This document shows positions 38,110 through 46,477 of a stretch of DNA of 64,000 nucleotides, piece after piece. Within the stretch, counting starts at the first letter, position 1; each line of letters begins with the position of its first letter. A program made the translations under genes and the position numbers. The DNA is taken from contig NZ_BMTP01000007.1 in NCBI RefSeq assembly GCF_014649735.1, positions 124,001-188,000 on the forward strand, given 5' to 3'. Under the pieces are notes generated by a model. The model ran no database searches and was not told where the DNA came from. It saw only the letters and a program-made list of their open reading frames with translations. Origin of the DNA: Streptomyces lavendofoliae (GTDB taxonomy: Bacteria > Actinomycetota > Actinomycetes > Streptomycetales > Streptomycetaceae).

Positions 38110-38367
38110 TCAGGCAGCGGTCGGAACGATGTTCACGACCTTGCGGCCACGGAAGGTGCCGAACTGCACCGCACCGGGCTGCAGCGCGAACAGCGTGTCG
38201 TCGCCACCACGACCGACGCCCGTACCGGGGTGGAAGTGGGTGCCACGCTGGCGGACCAGGATCTCACCGGCGTTGACGACCTGACCGCCGAAGCGCTTCA
38301 CGCCGAGCCGCTGAGCGTTGGAGTCGCGACCGTTCCGGGTGGACGATGCGCCCTTCTTGTGTGCCAT
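38110..38367 (-). CDS. rpmA: 50S ribosomal protein L27
   Basis: Peptidyl-transferase-centre protein. The 85 residues start [20 protein letters not shown] and include [20 protein letters not shown], full family length. There is no cleaved N-terminal extension of the firmicute type. It lies 14 bp after rplU. Confidence 0.98.
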   Translation of the reverse strand: MAHKKGASSTRNGRDSNAQRLGVKRFGGQVVNAGEILVRQRGTHFHPGTGVGRGGDDTLFALQPGAVQFGTFRGRKVVNIVPTAA

Positions 38368-38381
38368 GTCTCCTCAGTCCC

Positions 38382-38702
38382 TTACTTCGCAGCCGTGGGG
38401 ATCGCCGTGACCTTGATCGCCGTGTACTGCTGGCGGTGGCCCTGACGACGGCGGTAGCCGGTCTTGTTCTTGTAGCGCAGGATGTCGATCTTGGCGCCCT
38501 TGTGGTGGTCCACGACCTCGGCCTGGACCTTGATGCCGGCCAGCACCCACGGGTCGCTGGTCACAGCGTCGCCGTCGACAACGAGCAGGGTCGAGAGCTC
38601 GACCGTGTCGCCAACCTTGGCAGTGGAAATCTTGTCAACCTCAACGATGTCGCCGACAGCAACCTTGTGCTGGCGACCACCGCTGCGCACGATGGCGTAC
38701 AC
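38382..38702 (-). CDS. rplU: 50S ribosomal protein L21
   Basis: 23S rRNA-binding protein of 106 residues: (GTG) [20 protein letters not shown] ... [20 protein letters not shown] ... [17 protein letters not shown]. The GTG start follows GAGAGAGA, and homology excludes the open frame upstream. It is preceded by a structured leader of about 170 nt and a near-consensus promoter, and leads the rplU-rpmA-obgE group. Confidence 0.97.
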   Translation of the reverse strand: MYAIVRSGGRQHKVAVGDIVEVDKISTAKVGDTVELSTLLVVDGDAVTSDPWVLAGIKVQAEVVDHHKGAKIDILRYKNKTGYRRRQGHRQQYTAIKVTAIPTAAK

Positions 38703-38872
38703 GCGGATCTCTCTCTCGCTCGGAACGGAAACTCCTGATGCCAGCCGCCCGCACGGGCCGGCGAGGGCCCGTGACTGTCCGCGAGGGATGAGCGGCCTCT
38801 TCCAGCGGCGGGCCGTGCCCGGCCTGCCGGAAGGGAGGTGCTCAGGAGTTGGCGCGCATGGAAACACGCCGA
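38703..38872 (-). ncRNA. rplU mRNA leader with long-range closing stem
   Basis: The roughly 170-nt leader between predicted transcription start and rplU is closed by AACTCCTGA (38730-38738 on the + strand) pairing with TCAGGAGTT (38842-38850), a 9-bp stem spanning about 120 nt that contains GC-rich inner hairpins. This is the layout of an autoregulatory r-protein leader (L21 binding). I infer it from structure only. Confidence 0.5.
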
Positions 38873-38878
38873 CGGTCA

Positions 38879-38907
38879 AGGTTACGGTCCGCGCCCTCAC
38901 GGGTCAA
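38879..38907 (-). promoter_or_regulatory. HrdB-type promoter of rplU
   Basis: Minus strand TTGACC, 17 bp, TAACCT: the best match to the vegetative consensus in the window, as expected for a ribosomal protein operon. Confidence 0.75.
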
Positions 38908-39003
38908 ACCGGCCGGGCGCCGCCCACCCCGGCCGGGCGCGGGGCCGGTGGCCGTATGCTCGCCGGGCGAAGACGCATCCCGGGAGCCGGAAGGCAGAGC
39001 ACA

Positions 39004-39603
39004 GTGAATTACAGGGTCCAGCCCACCGCACAGGTCGCCGACAACGCCGAGATCGGTGCCGGGAGCAGTGTGTGGGAACTCGCGCAGATCCGCGAGGGAG
39101 CGAAGCTCGGCGAGGGCTGCGTGATCGGCCGCGGCGCGTACGTGGGTACCGGCGTGCGCATGGGCGACAACTGCAAGCTGCAGAACTACGCCCTGGTCTA
39201 CGAGCCGGCCGAGCTGGGCGACGGTGTCTTCATCGGCCCCGCCGTGGTCCTCACCAACGACCACAACCCGCGCTCCGTCGACCCCGACTTCAAGCAGAAG
39301 CGCGGGGGCGACTGGGAGGCCGTGGGCGTGCGGATCGCCGACGGCGCCTCGATCGGCGCCCGCTCGGTGTGCGTGGCGCCGCTGGAGATCGGCCGCTGGG
39401 CGATGGTGGCGGCCGGCGCGGTCGTCACCAAGGACGTCCCGGACTTCGCGCTGGTCGTGGGCGTTCCGGCGCGGCAGGTCGGCTGGGTCGGCCGGGCCGG
39501 CGTCAAGCTGGTCGAGCGGGACGGCGAGCCGGGTGTGTGGGAGTGCCCGAAGACCGGCGCGCTGTACGAGGAGAAGGACGGCGCGCTGACCGAGCGCGGC
39601 TAG
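39004..39603 (+). CDS. WbpD-like UDP-GlcNAc3NA N-acetyltransferase
   Basis: Left-handed beta-helix acetyltransferase of 199 residues, likely acetylating the 3-amino group of UDP-2-acetamido-3-amino-2,3-dideoxy-glucuronate. Hexapeptide repeats run from VADNAEIGAGSSVWE to IGARSVCVAPLEIGRWAMVA, with the WbpD/WlbB-type NDHNPRSVDPDFKQKRGGDW. The GTG has GGAAGG upstream. It is divergent from rplU and alone on its strand segment, but the matching dehydrogenase, oxidase, aminotransferase and epimerase lie within the next 13 kb. Confidence 0.92.
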   Translation: MNYRVQPTAQVADNAEIGAGSSVWELAQIREGAKLGEGCVIGRGAYVGTGVRMGDNCKLQNYALVYEPAELGDGVFIGPAVVLTNDHNPRSVDPDFKQKRGGDWEAVGVRIADGASIGARSVCVAPLEIGRWAMVAAGAVVTKDVPDFALVVGVPARQVGWVGRAGVKLVERDGEPGVWECPKTGALYEEKDGALTERG

Positions 39604-39622
39604 TCCGGATCCGGCATGCGGA

Positions 39623-39660
39623 GGGAAGGGCCCCGGGCGACGACGCCCGGGGCCCTTCCC
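39623..39660. terminator. Perfect 16-bp hairpin after the acetyltransferase gene
   Basis: Arms GGGAAGGGCCCCGGGC and GCCCGGGGCCCTTCCC with a GACGAC loop, 20 bp past the stop and 175 bp before the end of the convergent gene. Directly after it GTACCGCTCCC occurs twice in tandem (39662-39683) inside a 175-bp low-complexity spacer without a gene. Confidence 0.8.
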
Positions 39661-39835
39661 CGTACCGCTCCCGTACCGCTCCCGTGCCGCGGTGTGGTGC
39701 TCCCGCGCGGTGCGCCGCTCCGGTGCGCCGCTTGCGTCCGGTGCGGTGCTCCCGCGCGCCGCGGTGCTCCCTACGGTGTGCCGCCGCCGCGCCGCCCTCT
39801 CGTACCGCTCCGGCCCGTCGCCCCCCGCGCCGCGC

Positions 39836-40978
39836 TCAGACCCGCCGCCAGGCCTCCAGCGCCAGGCCCGGCTCGGGCTTCTGGCGGGCGACGCGCAGGG
39901 TGCCGTCGGTGCCGAAGGCGGCCATCACGACCCGGCCGCGCCCGTCGAGCGCCAGCGCCGGGGCGCCCACGCACGGGTCGCCGGTGAGCGTCCAGGTGGC
40001 GCCCAGGGCCTCGTCCTCCGTCGGGTACGCGGCGAGGGCGGGGCGGCCGGTGGCGGCGTCCCGGCGGGCCATGATCGTGCAGTCGTGCCCGTCGACCGAG
40101 GTGCGGAGCAGGGCGACCGGACCGGTGCCCGCGCCGGTGCCGAGGACGGACGGCGCCTTGTCCGAGGGGCGCCAGGCCCGCACCGTGCCGTCGCCGGCGT
40201 CCTGCCAGAAGTGGGTGAGGCGGCCGGGGCCGGTGCGCTCCGAGGACAGCGAGTCCGCCACGGGACGGGCCGGGACGTCCTCGGCCCGCTGGAACTTCAC
40301 GCCCTTGCTCTCCTGCGTCCAGCGCAGGAGGTGGTCCTCCGCGGGCGCCACCAGCTCCATCAGGCCGTCCTCGGTGATCGACGCCCGGATGGGGCCGGTG
40401 ATCCCGCTGCCCTTGAGGTCGGCCCACTTGTTCCACTTGCCCGACGGCACCGAGGACCGCCCGCAGATCCCGCCGCCCACGTTGCGCACGAAGACGTGCA
40501 GCGAGCCCTCGGAGTCGATGACGGCCGCGGGCGGGCCGATCCGCCCGGCGAGCTCCGGGTCGTCGGGGTACGGGTTGCCCACCACCGCCCAGTCGCGGAC
40601 GGCCAGGCCGGACTGGTACTGGAGAGCGAAGACGACGTCGGTGGCGGGGGTGCCGTCCGCGAGCCGCGTGCGGCGCAGCGCCACGAGGTGGACGTACCCG
40701 TCGGCGCCCTGGGCTATGGACAGGTGCCGGTCGACGCCGGGCGCCGGAATGGTCTCGGGACCGGTCCAGCCGGGTCCGCCGGGGTGCTTCTCGGTCCAGC
40801 GCAGCACGGCGCCCTCGACCGGGGCGTACGCCGTGAGGCGGCCGTCCTTACCGCGCACCAGCCAGTCGGTGGCGGCCGGGAGGGAGGCGTCGGGGAGCGG
40901 GCTGCCGCCCCGGTCGGCGCCAGGGCGCGACGGGGCGTCCGCAGAACGCCTGGATCTCCGCGCGGACCACACCGCCAT
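39836..40978 (-). CDS. Predicted beta-propeller lectin-like protein, function unknown
   Basis: 380 residues built of about six to seven repeats of 45-50 residues, each with a Trp/Gly-centred beta segment (for example WLVRGKDGRLTAY, VLRWTEKHPGGPGW, HFWQDAGDGTVRAW). This is the look of fucolectin- or PLL-type sugar-binding propellers. No signal peptide or transmembrane helix is evident behind the basic N-terminus MAVWSARRSRRSADAPSRPG, which could be a Tat-less export signal or cytoplasmic. Position inside the wall-glycan locus suggests a glycan partner, but nothing proves it. Confidence 0.72.
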   Translation of the reverse strand: MAVWSARRSRRSADAPSRPGADRGGSPLPDASLPAATDWLVRGKDGRLTAYAPVEGAVLRWTEKHPGGPGWTGPETIPAPGVDRHLSIAQGADGYVHLVALRRTRLADGTPATDVVFALQYQSGLAVRDWAVVGNPYPDDPELAGRIGPPAAVIDSEGSLHVFVRNVGGGICGRSSVPSGKWNKWADLKGSGITGPIRASITEDGLMELVAPAEDHLLRWTQESKGVKFQRAEDVPARPVADSLSSERTGPGRLTHFWQDAGDGTVRAWRPSDKAPSVLGTGAGTGPVALLRTSVDGHDCTIMARRDAATGRPALAAYPTEDEALGATWTLTGDPCVGAPALALDGRGRVVMAAFGTDGTLRVARQKPEPGLALEAWRRV

Positions 40979-41120
40979 GGCTCACCGCCGACCTTCCCCT
41001 GACCAGTTCGAACCGTTCACGCGCAGCTCCCCCGAGCTTGCGCGACGATAGCATTTCGGCGGCTGTTCCCCGGTCCCCCGAAAGGCCCATCCGCGGCACC
41101 CGCGTGGGACCCTTCGTACC

Positions 41121-41495
41121 GTGCTCACTCTTCTCGTCGTCGACGCCGCGAACGTCGTCGGATCGGTGCCGGACGGCTGGTGGCGCGACCGCCGCGGCGC
41201 CGCCGAGCGGCTGCGCGACCTGCTCGTCCCCCGTGCCGCCGGCGGGGTGGCCGGGCATCCCGGGCCGCTGGACGTCGTGCTCGTGGTCGAGGGGCGGGCG
41301 CGGGGGGTGGAACCGGTCCCCGGGGTGCGGGTCGAGGAGGCGCCGGGCAGCGGCGACGACCGGATCGCCGAGCTGGCCGGCGAGGCCGCCGCGGCGGGAC
41401 GCCACTGCGTCGTGGTGACGGCGGACCGCGAACTGCGCCGGCGCGTGACGGCGCACGGCGCCGCGTGCCTCGGCCCCCGCTCCGTACGGCCCTGA
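41121..41495 (+). CDS. NYN/PIN-like nuclease-fold protein
   Basis: 124 residues: LLVVDAANVVGSVPDGWWRD at the N-terminus carries the conserved first Asp and Asn of NYN (YacP-like) domains, SGDDRIAELAGE the middle acidic cluster, and CVVVTADRELRRRV the final Asp. This set matches a metal-dependent RNA-cleaving fold, but the target is unknown. Start at GTG. It is divergent from the propeller gene and 205 bp upstream of the epimerase gene. Confidence 0.82.
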   Translation: MLTLLVVDAANVVGSVPDGWWRDRRGAAERLRDLLVPRAAGGVAGHPGPLDVVLVVEGRARGVEPVPGVRVEEAPGSGDDRIAELAGEAAAAGRHCVVVTADRELRRRVTAHGAACLGPRSVRP

Positions 41496-41700
41496 CGGCG
41501 GCGCCGGAACCCCGCCGTCAACTGTTCATGGAATCGTTATCCCGGCCGTTCACCGAGGCGCACGCGCCTTCTGACCATGGTCGTCGGACACGTGGTTTCC
41601 GGCCCTTGCTCCGGCCGCGGGGCTGGTCATCCCGGCCATTGCCTACGATGGCACGGCACGCCTCCCTCATCGACCTGTCCCAGTAGAAGAAGAGTGCTCA

Positions 41701-42804
41701 GTGAAAGTCATCAGCATCGTCGGCGCACGTCCCCAATTGGTGAAGCTCGCTCCGATCGCGGCCGCGTTCGCCGGGACGGAGCACGAGCACTTCATCGTGC
41801 ACACCGGGCAGCACTACGACGCCGACCTCTCCGACGTCTTCTTCGACGGCCTCGGCATCCCTGACCCGGACGTCCACCTGGGCGTCGGCTCCGGCAGCCA
41901 CGGTGTCCAGACCGGGGCCGTGCTCTCCGCGCTCGACCCGGTCCTGGAGCGCGAGAAGCCGGACTGGGTGCTGGTCTACGGCGACACCAACTCCACCATC
42001 GCCGGTGCCCTTTCGGCCGTGAAGATGCACCTGCCGGTCGCCCACCTGGAGGCGGGTCTGCGCTCCTTCAACCGGCGCATGCCGGAGGAGCACAACCGCG
42101 TCCTGACCGACCACTGCGCCGACGTCCTGCTCGCCCCGACCGAGGAGGCCATGCGCCACCTCGCCGACGAGGGCCTCAAGGACCGCGCCGTGCTGGCCGG
42201 CGACGTGATGGTCGACATCTGCCTGAAGATCCGGGACGACGTCCTGGCCGGCAAGCACCCCGCGCCCGTGCTGCCGGAGGGCATCGACCCGTCGGAGCCG
42301 TTCCTGCTGGCCACGCTGCACCGGCCGGACAACACGGACGACCCCGAGCGCCTGCGCGCGATCGTCGACTCGCTGGCCGGCCTGCCGGTCCCCGTCGCGC
42401 TGCTCGCCCACCCGCGCCTGGTGGCCCGCGCCCACGAGCACGGCATCGACCTCAACACCGGTTCCGTGCACGTCGGCAGGCCGCTGCCGTACGCCGGTCT
42501 GGTCGCCGCCGTGCTGGCCTCGGCCGGTGTCGTCACCGACTCGGGCGGTCTGCAGAAGGAAGCGTTCCTGCTGGAGCGCATCACCACCACCATCCGTCCC
42601 GAGACGGAGTGGGTGGAAACCGTGGACACGGGCTGGAACGTCCTTGTTCCCGACCCGCACACGCTGTCCGCCGACGAGTGGGCCGCCACGGTGACCCGCG
42701 CGGTCCCCACGGCCGACCCCGGCACCCCGTACGGCGACGGCCGGGCCGCCCAGAACGTTGTCCGGATCATGGAAGAGTGGAAGGGAGGCAGCCGGCACGC
42801 GTGA
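41701..42804 (+). CDS. wecB: Non-hydrolysing UDP-sugar 2-epimerase (WecB/WbpI type)
   Basis: Converts the gluco to the manno configuration at C2 of a UDP-2-acetamido sugar. 367 residues with SIVGARPQLVKLAPIAAAF, VHTGQHYDADLSDVFF, VYGDTNSTIAGALSA, VAHLEAGLRSFNRRMPEEHN and TDSGGLQKEAFLL. The segment RPETEWVETVDTGWNVLV resembles epimerases acting on diacetamido-uronic acids (WbpI) more than plain WecB. The GTG has AGAAGAG upstream. It starts a + strand group with two glycosyltransferases. Confidence 0.93.
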   Translation: MKVISIVGARPQLVKLAPIAAAFAGTEHEHFIVHTGQHYDADLSDVFFDGLGIPDPDVHLGVGSGSHGVQTGAVLSALDPVLEREKPDWVLVYGDTNSTIAGALSAVKMHLPVAHLEAGLRSFNRRMPEEHNRVLTDHCADVLLAPTEEAMRHLADEGLKDRAVLAGDVMVDICLKIRDDVLAGKHPAPVLPEGIDPSEPFLLATLHRPDNTDDPERLRAIVDSLAGLPVPVALLAHPRLVARAHEHGIDLNTGSVHVGRPLPYAGLVAAVLASAGVVTDSGGLQKEAFLLERITTTIRPETEWVETVDTGWNVLVPDPHTLSADEWAATVTRAVPTADPGTPYGDGRAAQNVVRIMEEWKGGSRHA

Positions 42805-42865
42805 CCGGACAGGGCCTCTCACGAGGCACTTATCCGTACATGTCACCGTGCTAGCGTCACCGGTT

Positions 42866-44290
42866 ATGTCAGCGTCTCCCAGGTCCGGGCTGCCCGCGAC
42901 AGGCAAGCGGCCCCATGTGATCTACCTCGCCATCGGTTTCCCGCCAGCGGCCAAGAGCTGCGCGTACCGCATGCGCGAGACCGCGAACCAGTTCATCAAC
43001 CAGGGCTGGGACGTCACCGTCGTCACCATCGCGCAGGAGTCGTGGGAAAGGGACTCCGGCGTCGACCTCACCCTGCTGGAGCAGGTCGACCCGCGCATCA
43101 AGATCGTCGAACTGCCGTTGGTGCGCGAGGACCTGGAGACGGACATCCGTCTGTACAGCGAGGAGCGCGCCCTCAACCCCAACGGGTGGGTCACGCGGCT
43201 GCGCCGCCGGCAGATGGAGCCGTTCCCCGAGCCCAACTTCGGTGACTGGCGCGAGGATCTGGAGAAGGCCGTCCTCCGCGTCCACGGCGAGCACCCGGCC
43301 GACCTGCTGCTCGCCAGCTGCGTCCCCTACGTCAACCTCGCCGCCGCGTGGAAGCTGTGGGAGGAGGCGAAGGTCCCGTACGCCGTGGACTTCCGCGACG
43401 GCTGGTCCATCGACGTCATCGACGGCGTCGAGGCGTTCGCCCGCGACTCCGCCGAGGGCGTCTGGGAACAGCGGATCCTCGACAACGCGCTGTCGCTGTG
43501 GGTCGTCAACGACCCGATCGCGGAGCATTACCGCACCCGCTACCCCGACTTCGCCGACCGCGTCCACGTCGTGCGCAACGGCTACGACGCCGACAGCTCT
43601 CCGGGCAAGGCGCACCGCGCCAACCCCGAGGCTGGCCTGGCGTTCGGCTACCTCGGCACCGTCAACTTCACGGTCCCGCACCTGGAGACCGTGCTGAACG
43701 CCTGGCGCGCCGCCCGCGAGAAGGAGCCGCTGCTGGCCAACGCGACCTTCGAGGTGCGCGGCCACATCGGCAACGGCTCCGGCCGCGAGGCCAACCGGCA
43801 CGCCGAGGTCCTCAAGCAGGCCGAGGTCGACGGCGTACGCTTCGGCGGCCCCGCCGCCAAGGCCGAGGTGGCGTCCATCTACGCCCGCTGGGACGCGATG
43901 GTCCTCATCCTCATCGGCGGTCGTTACGTCACCTCCGGCAAGGTGTACGAGTACATGGCGACCGGCCTGCCGATCGTGTCGGCGCACGTCGTCGAGCACG
44001 ACGCCTCCAACGTGCTGCGCGGCCACCCGCTGTGGACGGGTGCCGTCGGCATCGACGAGGAGGGCCTGACCGAGTCGTTCATCAAGGCCGCGCACATGGC
44101 GGTGGAGACGAGCGACGAGGTGCACGCCGAAGCCATGGCGCACGCCGACCAGTTCACCCGCGAGGCGCTGATGACCTCCGCCGTGAAGCAGCTGATCGAC
44201 GACTGCACCGCCCTCGGGGAACAGAACACGGACACCGCGGACGCCCCCCTCGCCGAGAACCAGATCGTCGCCGGAGGGCCGTCCCTGTGA
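42866..44290 (+). CDS. GT4-like glycosyltransferase
   Basis: GT-B fold enzyme of 474 residues. VIYLAIGFPPAAKSCAYRMR (about residue 18) matches N-terminal domains of wall-polysaccharide GT4s, and YAVDFRDGWSIDV and RYVTSGKVYEYMATGLPIVS are typical nucleotide-sugar-binding segments. The ATG is preceded at 8 nt by TAGCGT, so it may have its own leaderless promoter inside the group. Its stop overlaps the next GT gene as GTGA. Likely adds one sugar of the uronic-acid polymer; donor unknown. Confidence 0.9.
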   Translation: MSASPRSGLPATGKRPHVIYLAIGFPPAAKSCAYRMRETANQFINQGWDVTVVTIAQESWERDSGVDLTLLEQVDPRIKIVELPLVREDLETDIRLYSEERALNPNGWVTRLRRRQMEPFPEPNFGDWREDLEKAVLRVHGEHPADLLLASCVPYVNLAAAWKLWEEAKVPYAVDFRDGWSIDVIDGVEAFARDSAEGVWEQRILDNALSLWVVNDPIAEHYRTRYPDFADRVHVVRNGYDADSSPGKAHRANPEAGLAFGYLGTVNFTVPHLETVLNAWRAAREKEPLLANATFEVRGHIGNGSGREANRHAEVLKQAEVDGVRFGGPAAKAEVASIYARWDAMVLILIGGRYVTSGKVYEYMATGLPIVSAHVVEHDASNVLRGHPLWTGAVGIDEEGLTESFIKAAHMAVETSDEVHAEAMAHADQFTREALMTSAVKQLIDDCTALGEQNTDTADAPLAENQIVAGGPSL

Positions 44291-46419
44291 CCAACGTCCT
44301 GTTCATCGCCAGCGTCCGGCCGCAGCTGGGCGTGTTCGCCGACTCGGTGCGCAAGTTCCGCGCCGCCGGGGCCACGACGTACCTCGCCGGTACGTTCCCA
44401 CTGGAGCCGGTGGCCGAGGAGCTCGCCGCCATGGAGCTGGACGGCACCCACCAGCTCCCCCGCAACCTCAACTTCCGCAGTACGGCGCTGCGCCGCAAGG
44501 CCCGTATGGCGCCGGGCGGCATGAAGGTGTGGATGCAGGCGGAGCGGGACGGCGTCCTGCGCCGGCTGGCCCGCAAGGCCGACGTCCTGGTGGCGCTCGA
44601 CGCGGGCGCCGTCTACACCGTGTGGCGCCTGTCGCAGTACTACCGCGTCGAGGAGGCCCACTTCGGCCTGGCGCCGGCCCTGAAGGCCGTCGACCGGGTC
44701 AAGGCCAAGGGCACCACCGGCGGCCGGGGCGTCCTGCCGCCGATGGACGTCGTGAAGCAGAACGTCCGCCGCTCGGTGGACGGCCTGCCCGCCACCGTCA
44801 TGCGGCACGCCACCGCCCGTCCCGTGATGCGCTCCACCGTCGGCGCCCGTATGTGGCGCACGGCCGTCACCGCGCCCGGCGTACCGCCCAAGGTCCGCAT
44901 CGCGACGTCCCGGTACGTGGCCGAGGGCATGCAGTGGGCGGGCCGCACCAGTGGCGCCGCCCTGGCGCTCGCCGCCGCCGCGTCGAAGATCCCCGACCTG
45001 GGGCTCAAGGCGCAGCTGCTGGACGAGGCCGTGATGAAGGAGCTCGGCAAGGGCCTCAACCCGCGCGACCTCGACAAGGCCGTCGCGGCCCAGCTGGCCC
45101 ACGCGGACGCGCAGTTCGCCGGGGGCGACCACGAGAAGGCGTCGTTCGCGCTGGACCGCGCGCTGTTCCTGCACTTCCACCGGGTGCTGCACATCGACCA
45201 GCTGTCGTCGCCGCTGGCCAAGGACGCGCAGGGCTTCGTCGAGCCGCTGTACCGCTCCAAGGTCATGGACGTCATGAAGCGCCCGCAGGGGCGCAGGACC
45301 CCGGCGGCCCCGGCGCCCAAGGACCGTCCGCTGCGGCTGCTGGTCACCACCAGCGCCAACGACAACTTCCTGCACCACATCCTGGACCGGTACGGCAACC
45401 ACGAGGGCGTGGAGCTGCGGTACCTGGACCTCGCGGCGCAGAAGGCCCTCAAGCGGATCGCGTGGGCGGGCCGCCGGGTGCTGGAGGACCGCCTCGCCGG
45501 CGGCACCAGCACGTACCAGGAGGAAGTCGAGCGGCTGATGCGGCCGTACCTGGACTGGGCGGACACCGTCTTCCTGGACTGGTCGGTGGGCCCGGCGGCG
45601 ATGCTGACGACGATCGACCCGGGCGACACCCGGATCGTGGTCCGTCTGCACAGCTACGAGGCGTTCACGCGCTGGCCGCACATGACGGACTTCTCGCGGG
45701 TCGACGACCTGATCTACGTCGCCCCGCACGTGAAGGACCTCGTCGAGTCGCTGGTGCCGATGCTGCGCGGTGACAGCGCGCCGCGTGCGCACCTCATCGA
45801 CAACGCGATGGACCTGTCGGGCTTCGCCCGCCCGAAGCCGGCCGACGCCCGCTTCAACCTGGGCCTGGTGGGCATCAGCCAGGTCGCCAAGGACCCCATG
45901 TGGGCCGTGGACGTGCTGCGGCGGGTGCGGGAGCACGACGAGCGGTACCGGCTGCTGCTGGTGGGCGGCGACATGAACCCGAAGACCAGCCGGGCCACCC
46001 GCGACTACCGGCGCCAGTTCGACAAGGAGATCGCCCCGCTCATCGAGCAGGGCATCGTGCTGAAGCTCGGCCCGACCGACGACGTGCCGTCGGCGCTCAC
46101 CGACATCGGCGTGATCCTGTCCTCGTCGGTACGCGAGGGCTGCCACGTGGGCCTGATGGAGGGCGCGGCGAGCGCCGCCGTCCCCGTCGCCCGTGACTGG
46201 CCCTTCTACGCGGGCAAGCCCAACAGCGCCCGCACGCTGTACCCGGAGGGCTGGGTCGTCGGCTCCACCGAGGAGGCCGCGAAGCGGATCCTGGAGACCA
46301 CGGCGACCGAGCAGGCGTGGCAGGACGCCGGGAAGCTGGCGTCGGAGTACGCCCTGTCGACGTGGGACTGGCCGGTCGTGAGCAAGGCCTTCGACAAGCT
46401 GTTCCTCGGCGAGGGCTAG
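44287..46419 (+). CDS. Large two-part glycosyltransferase
   Basis: 710 residues. The N-terminal half (VTNVLFIASVRPQLGVFADS ...) looks like an acceptor domain with a helical Ala-rich insertion (about residues 200-310). The C-terminal half is GT4-like: LLVTTSANDNFLHHILDRYG, VRLHSYEAFTRWPHMTDF, LIYVAPHVKDLVESL, GISQVAKDPMWAVDVL and SSSVREGCHVGLMEGAASAA. GTG start overlaps the upstream stop (GTGA), so production is coupled to the previous GT. Followed by a perfect 19-bp hairpin. I cannot name the linkage. Confidence 0.88.
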   Translation: MTNVLFIASVRPQLGVFADSVRKFRAAGATTYLAGTFPLEPVAEELAAMELDGTHQLPRNLNFRSTALRRKARMAPGGMKVWMQAERDGVLRRLARKADVLVALDAGAVYTVWRLSQYYRVEEAHFGLAPALKAVDRVKAKGTTGGRGVLPPMDVVKQNVRRSVDGLPATVMRHATARPVMRSTVGARMWRTAVTAPGVPPKVRIATSRYVAEGMQWAGRTSGAALALAAAASKIPDLGLKAQLLDEAVMKELGKGLNPRDLDKAVAAQLAHADAQFAGGDHEKASFALDRALFLHFHRVLHIDQLSSPLAKDAQGFVEPLYRSKVMDVMKRPQGRRTPAAPAPKDRPLRLLVTTSANDNFLHHILDRYGNHEGVELRYLDLAAQKALKRIAWAGRRVLEDRLAGGTSTYQEEVERLMRPYLDWADTVFLDWSVGPAAMLTTIDPGDTRIVVRLHSYEAFTRWPHMTDFSRVDDLIYVAPHVKDLVESLVPMLRGDSAPRAHLIDNAMDLSGFARPKPADARFNLGLVGISQVAKDPMWAVDVLRRVREHDERYRLLLVGGDMNPKTSRATRDYRRQFDKEIAPLIEQGIVLKLGPTDDVPSALTDIGVILSSSVREGCHVGLMEGAASAAVPVARDWPFYAGKPNSARTLYPEGWVVGSTEEAAKRILETTATEQAWQDAGKLASEYALSTWDWPVVSKAFDKLFLGEG

Positions 46420-46424
46420 ACCGT

Positions 46425-46466
46425 ACGGGAAAGGGCCCCGGGAGCGATCCCGGGGCCCTTTCCCGT
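46425..46466. terminator. Perfect 19-bp bidirectional hairpin with GCGA tetraloop
   Basis: ACGGGAAAGGGCCCCGGGA and its exact complement surround GCGA, between the convergent large GT gene (ends 46419) and galE (ends 46478). It serves both strands. Confidence 0.85.
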
Positions 46467-46477
46467 GCCTGCCGTGG

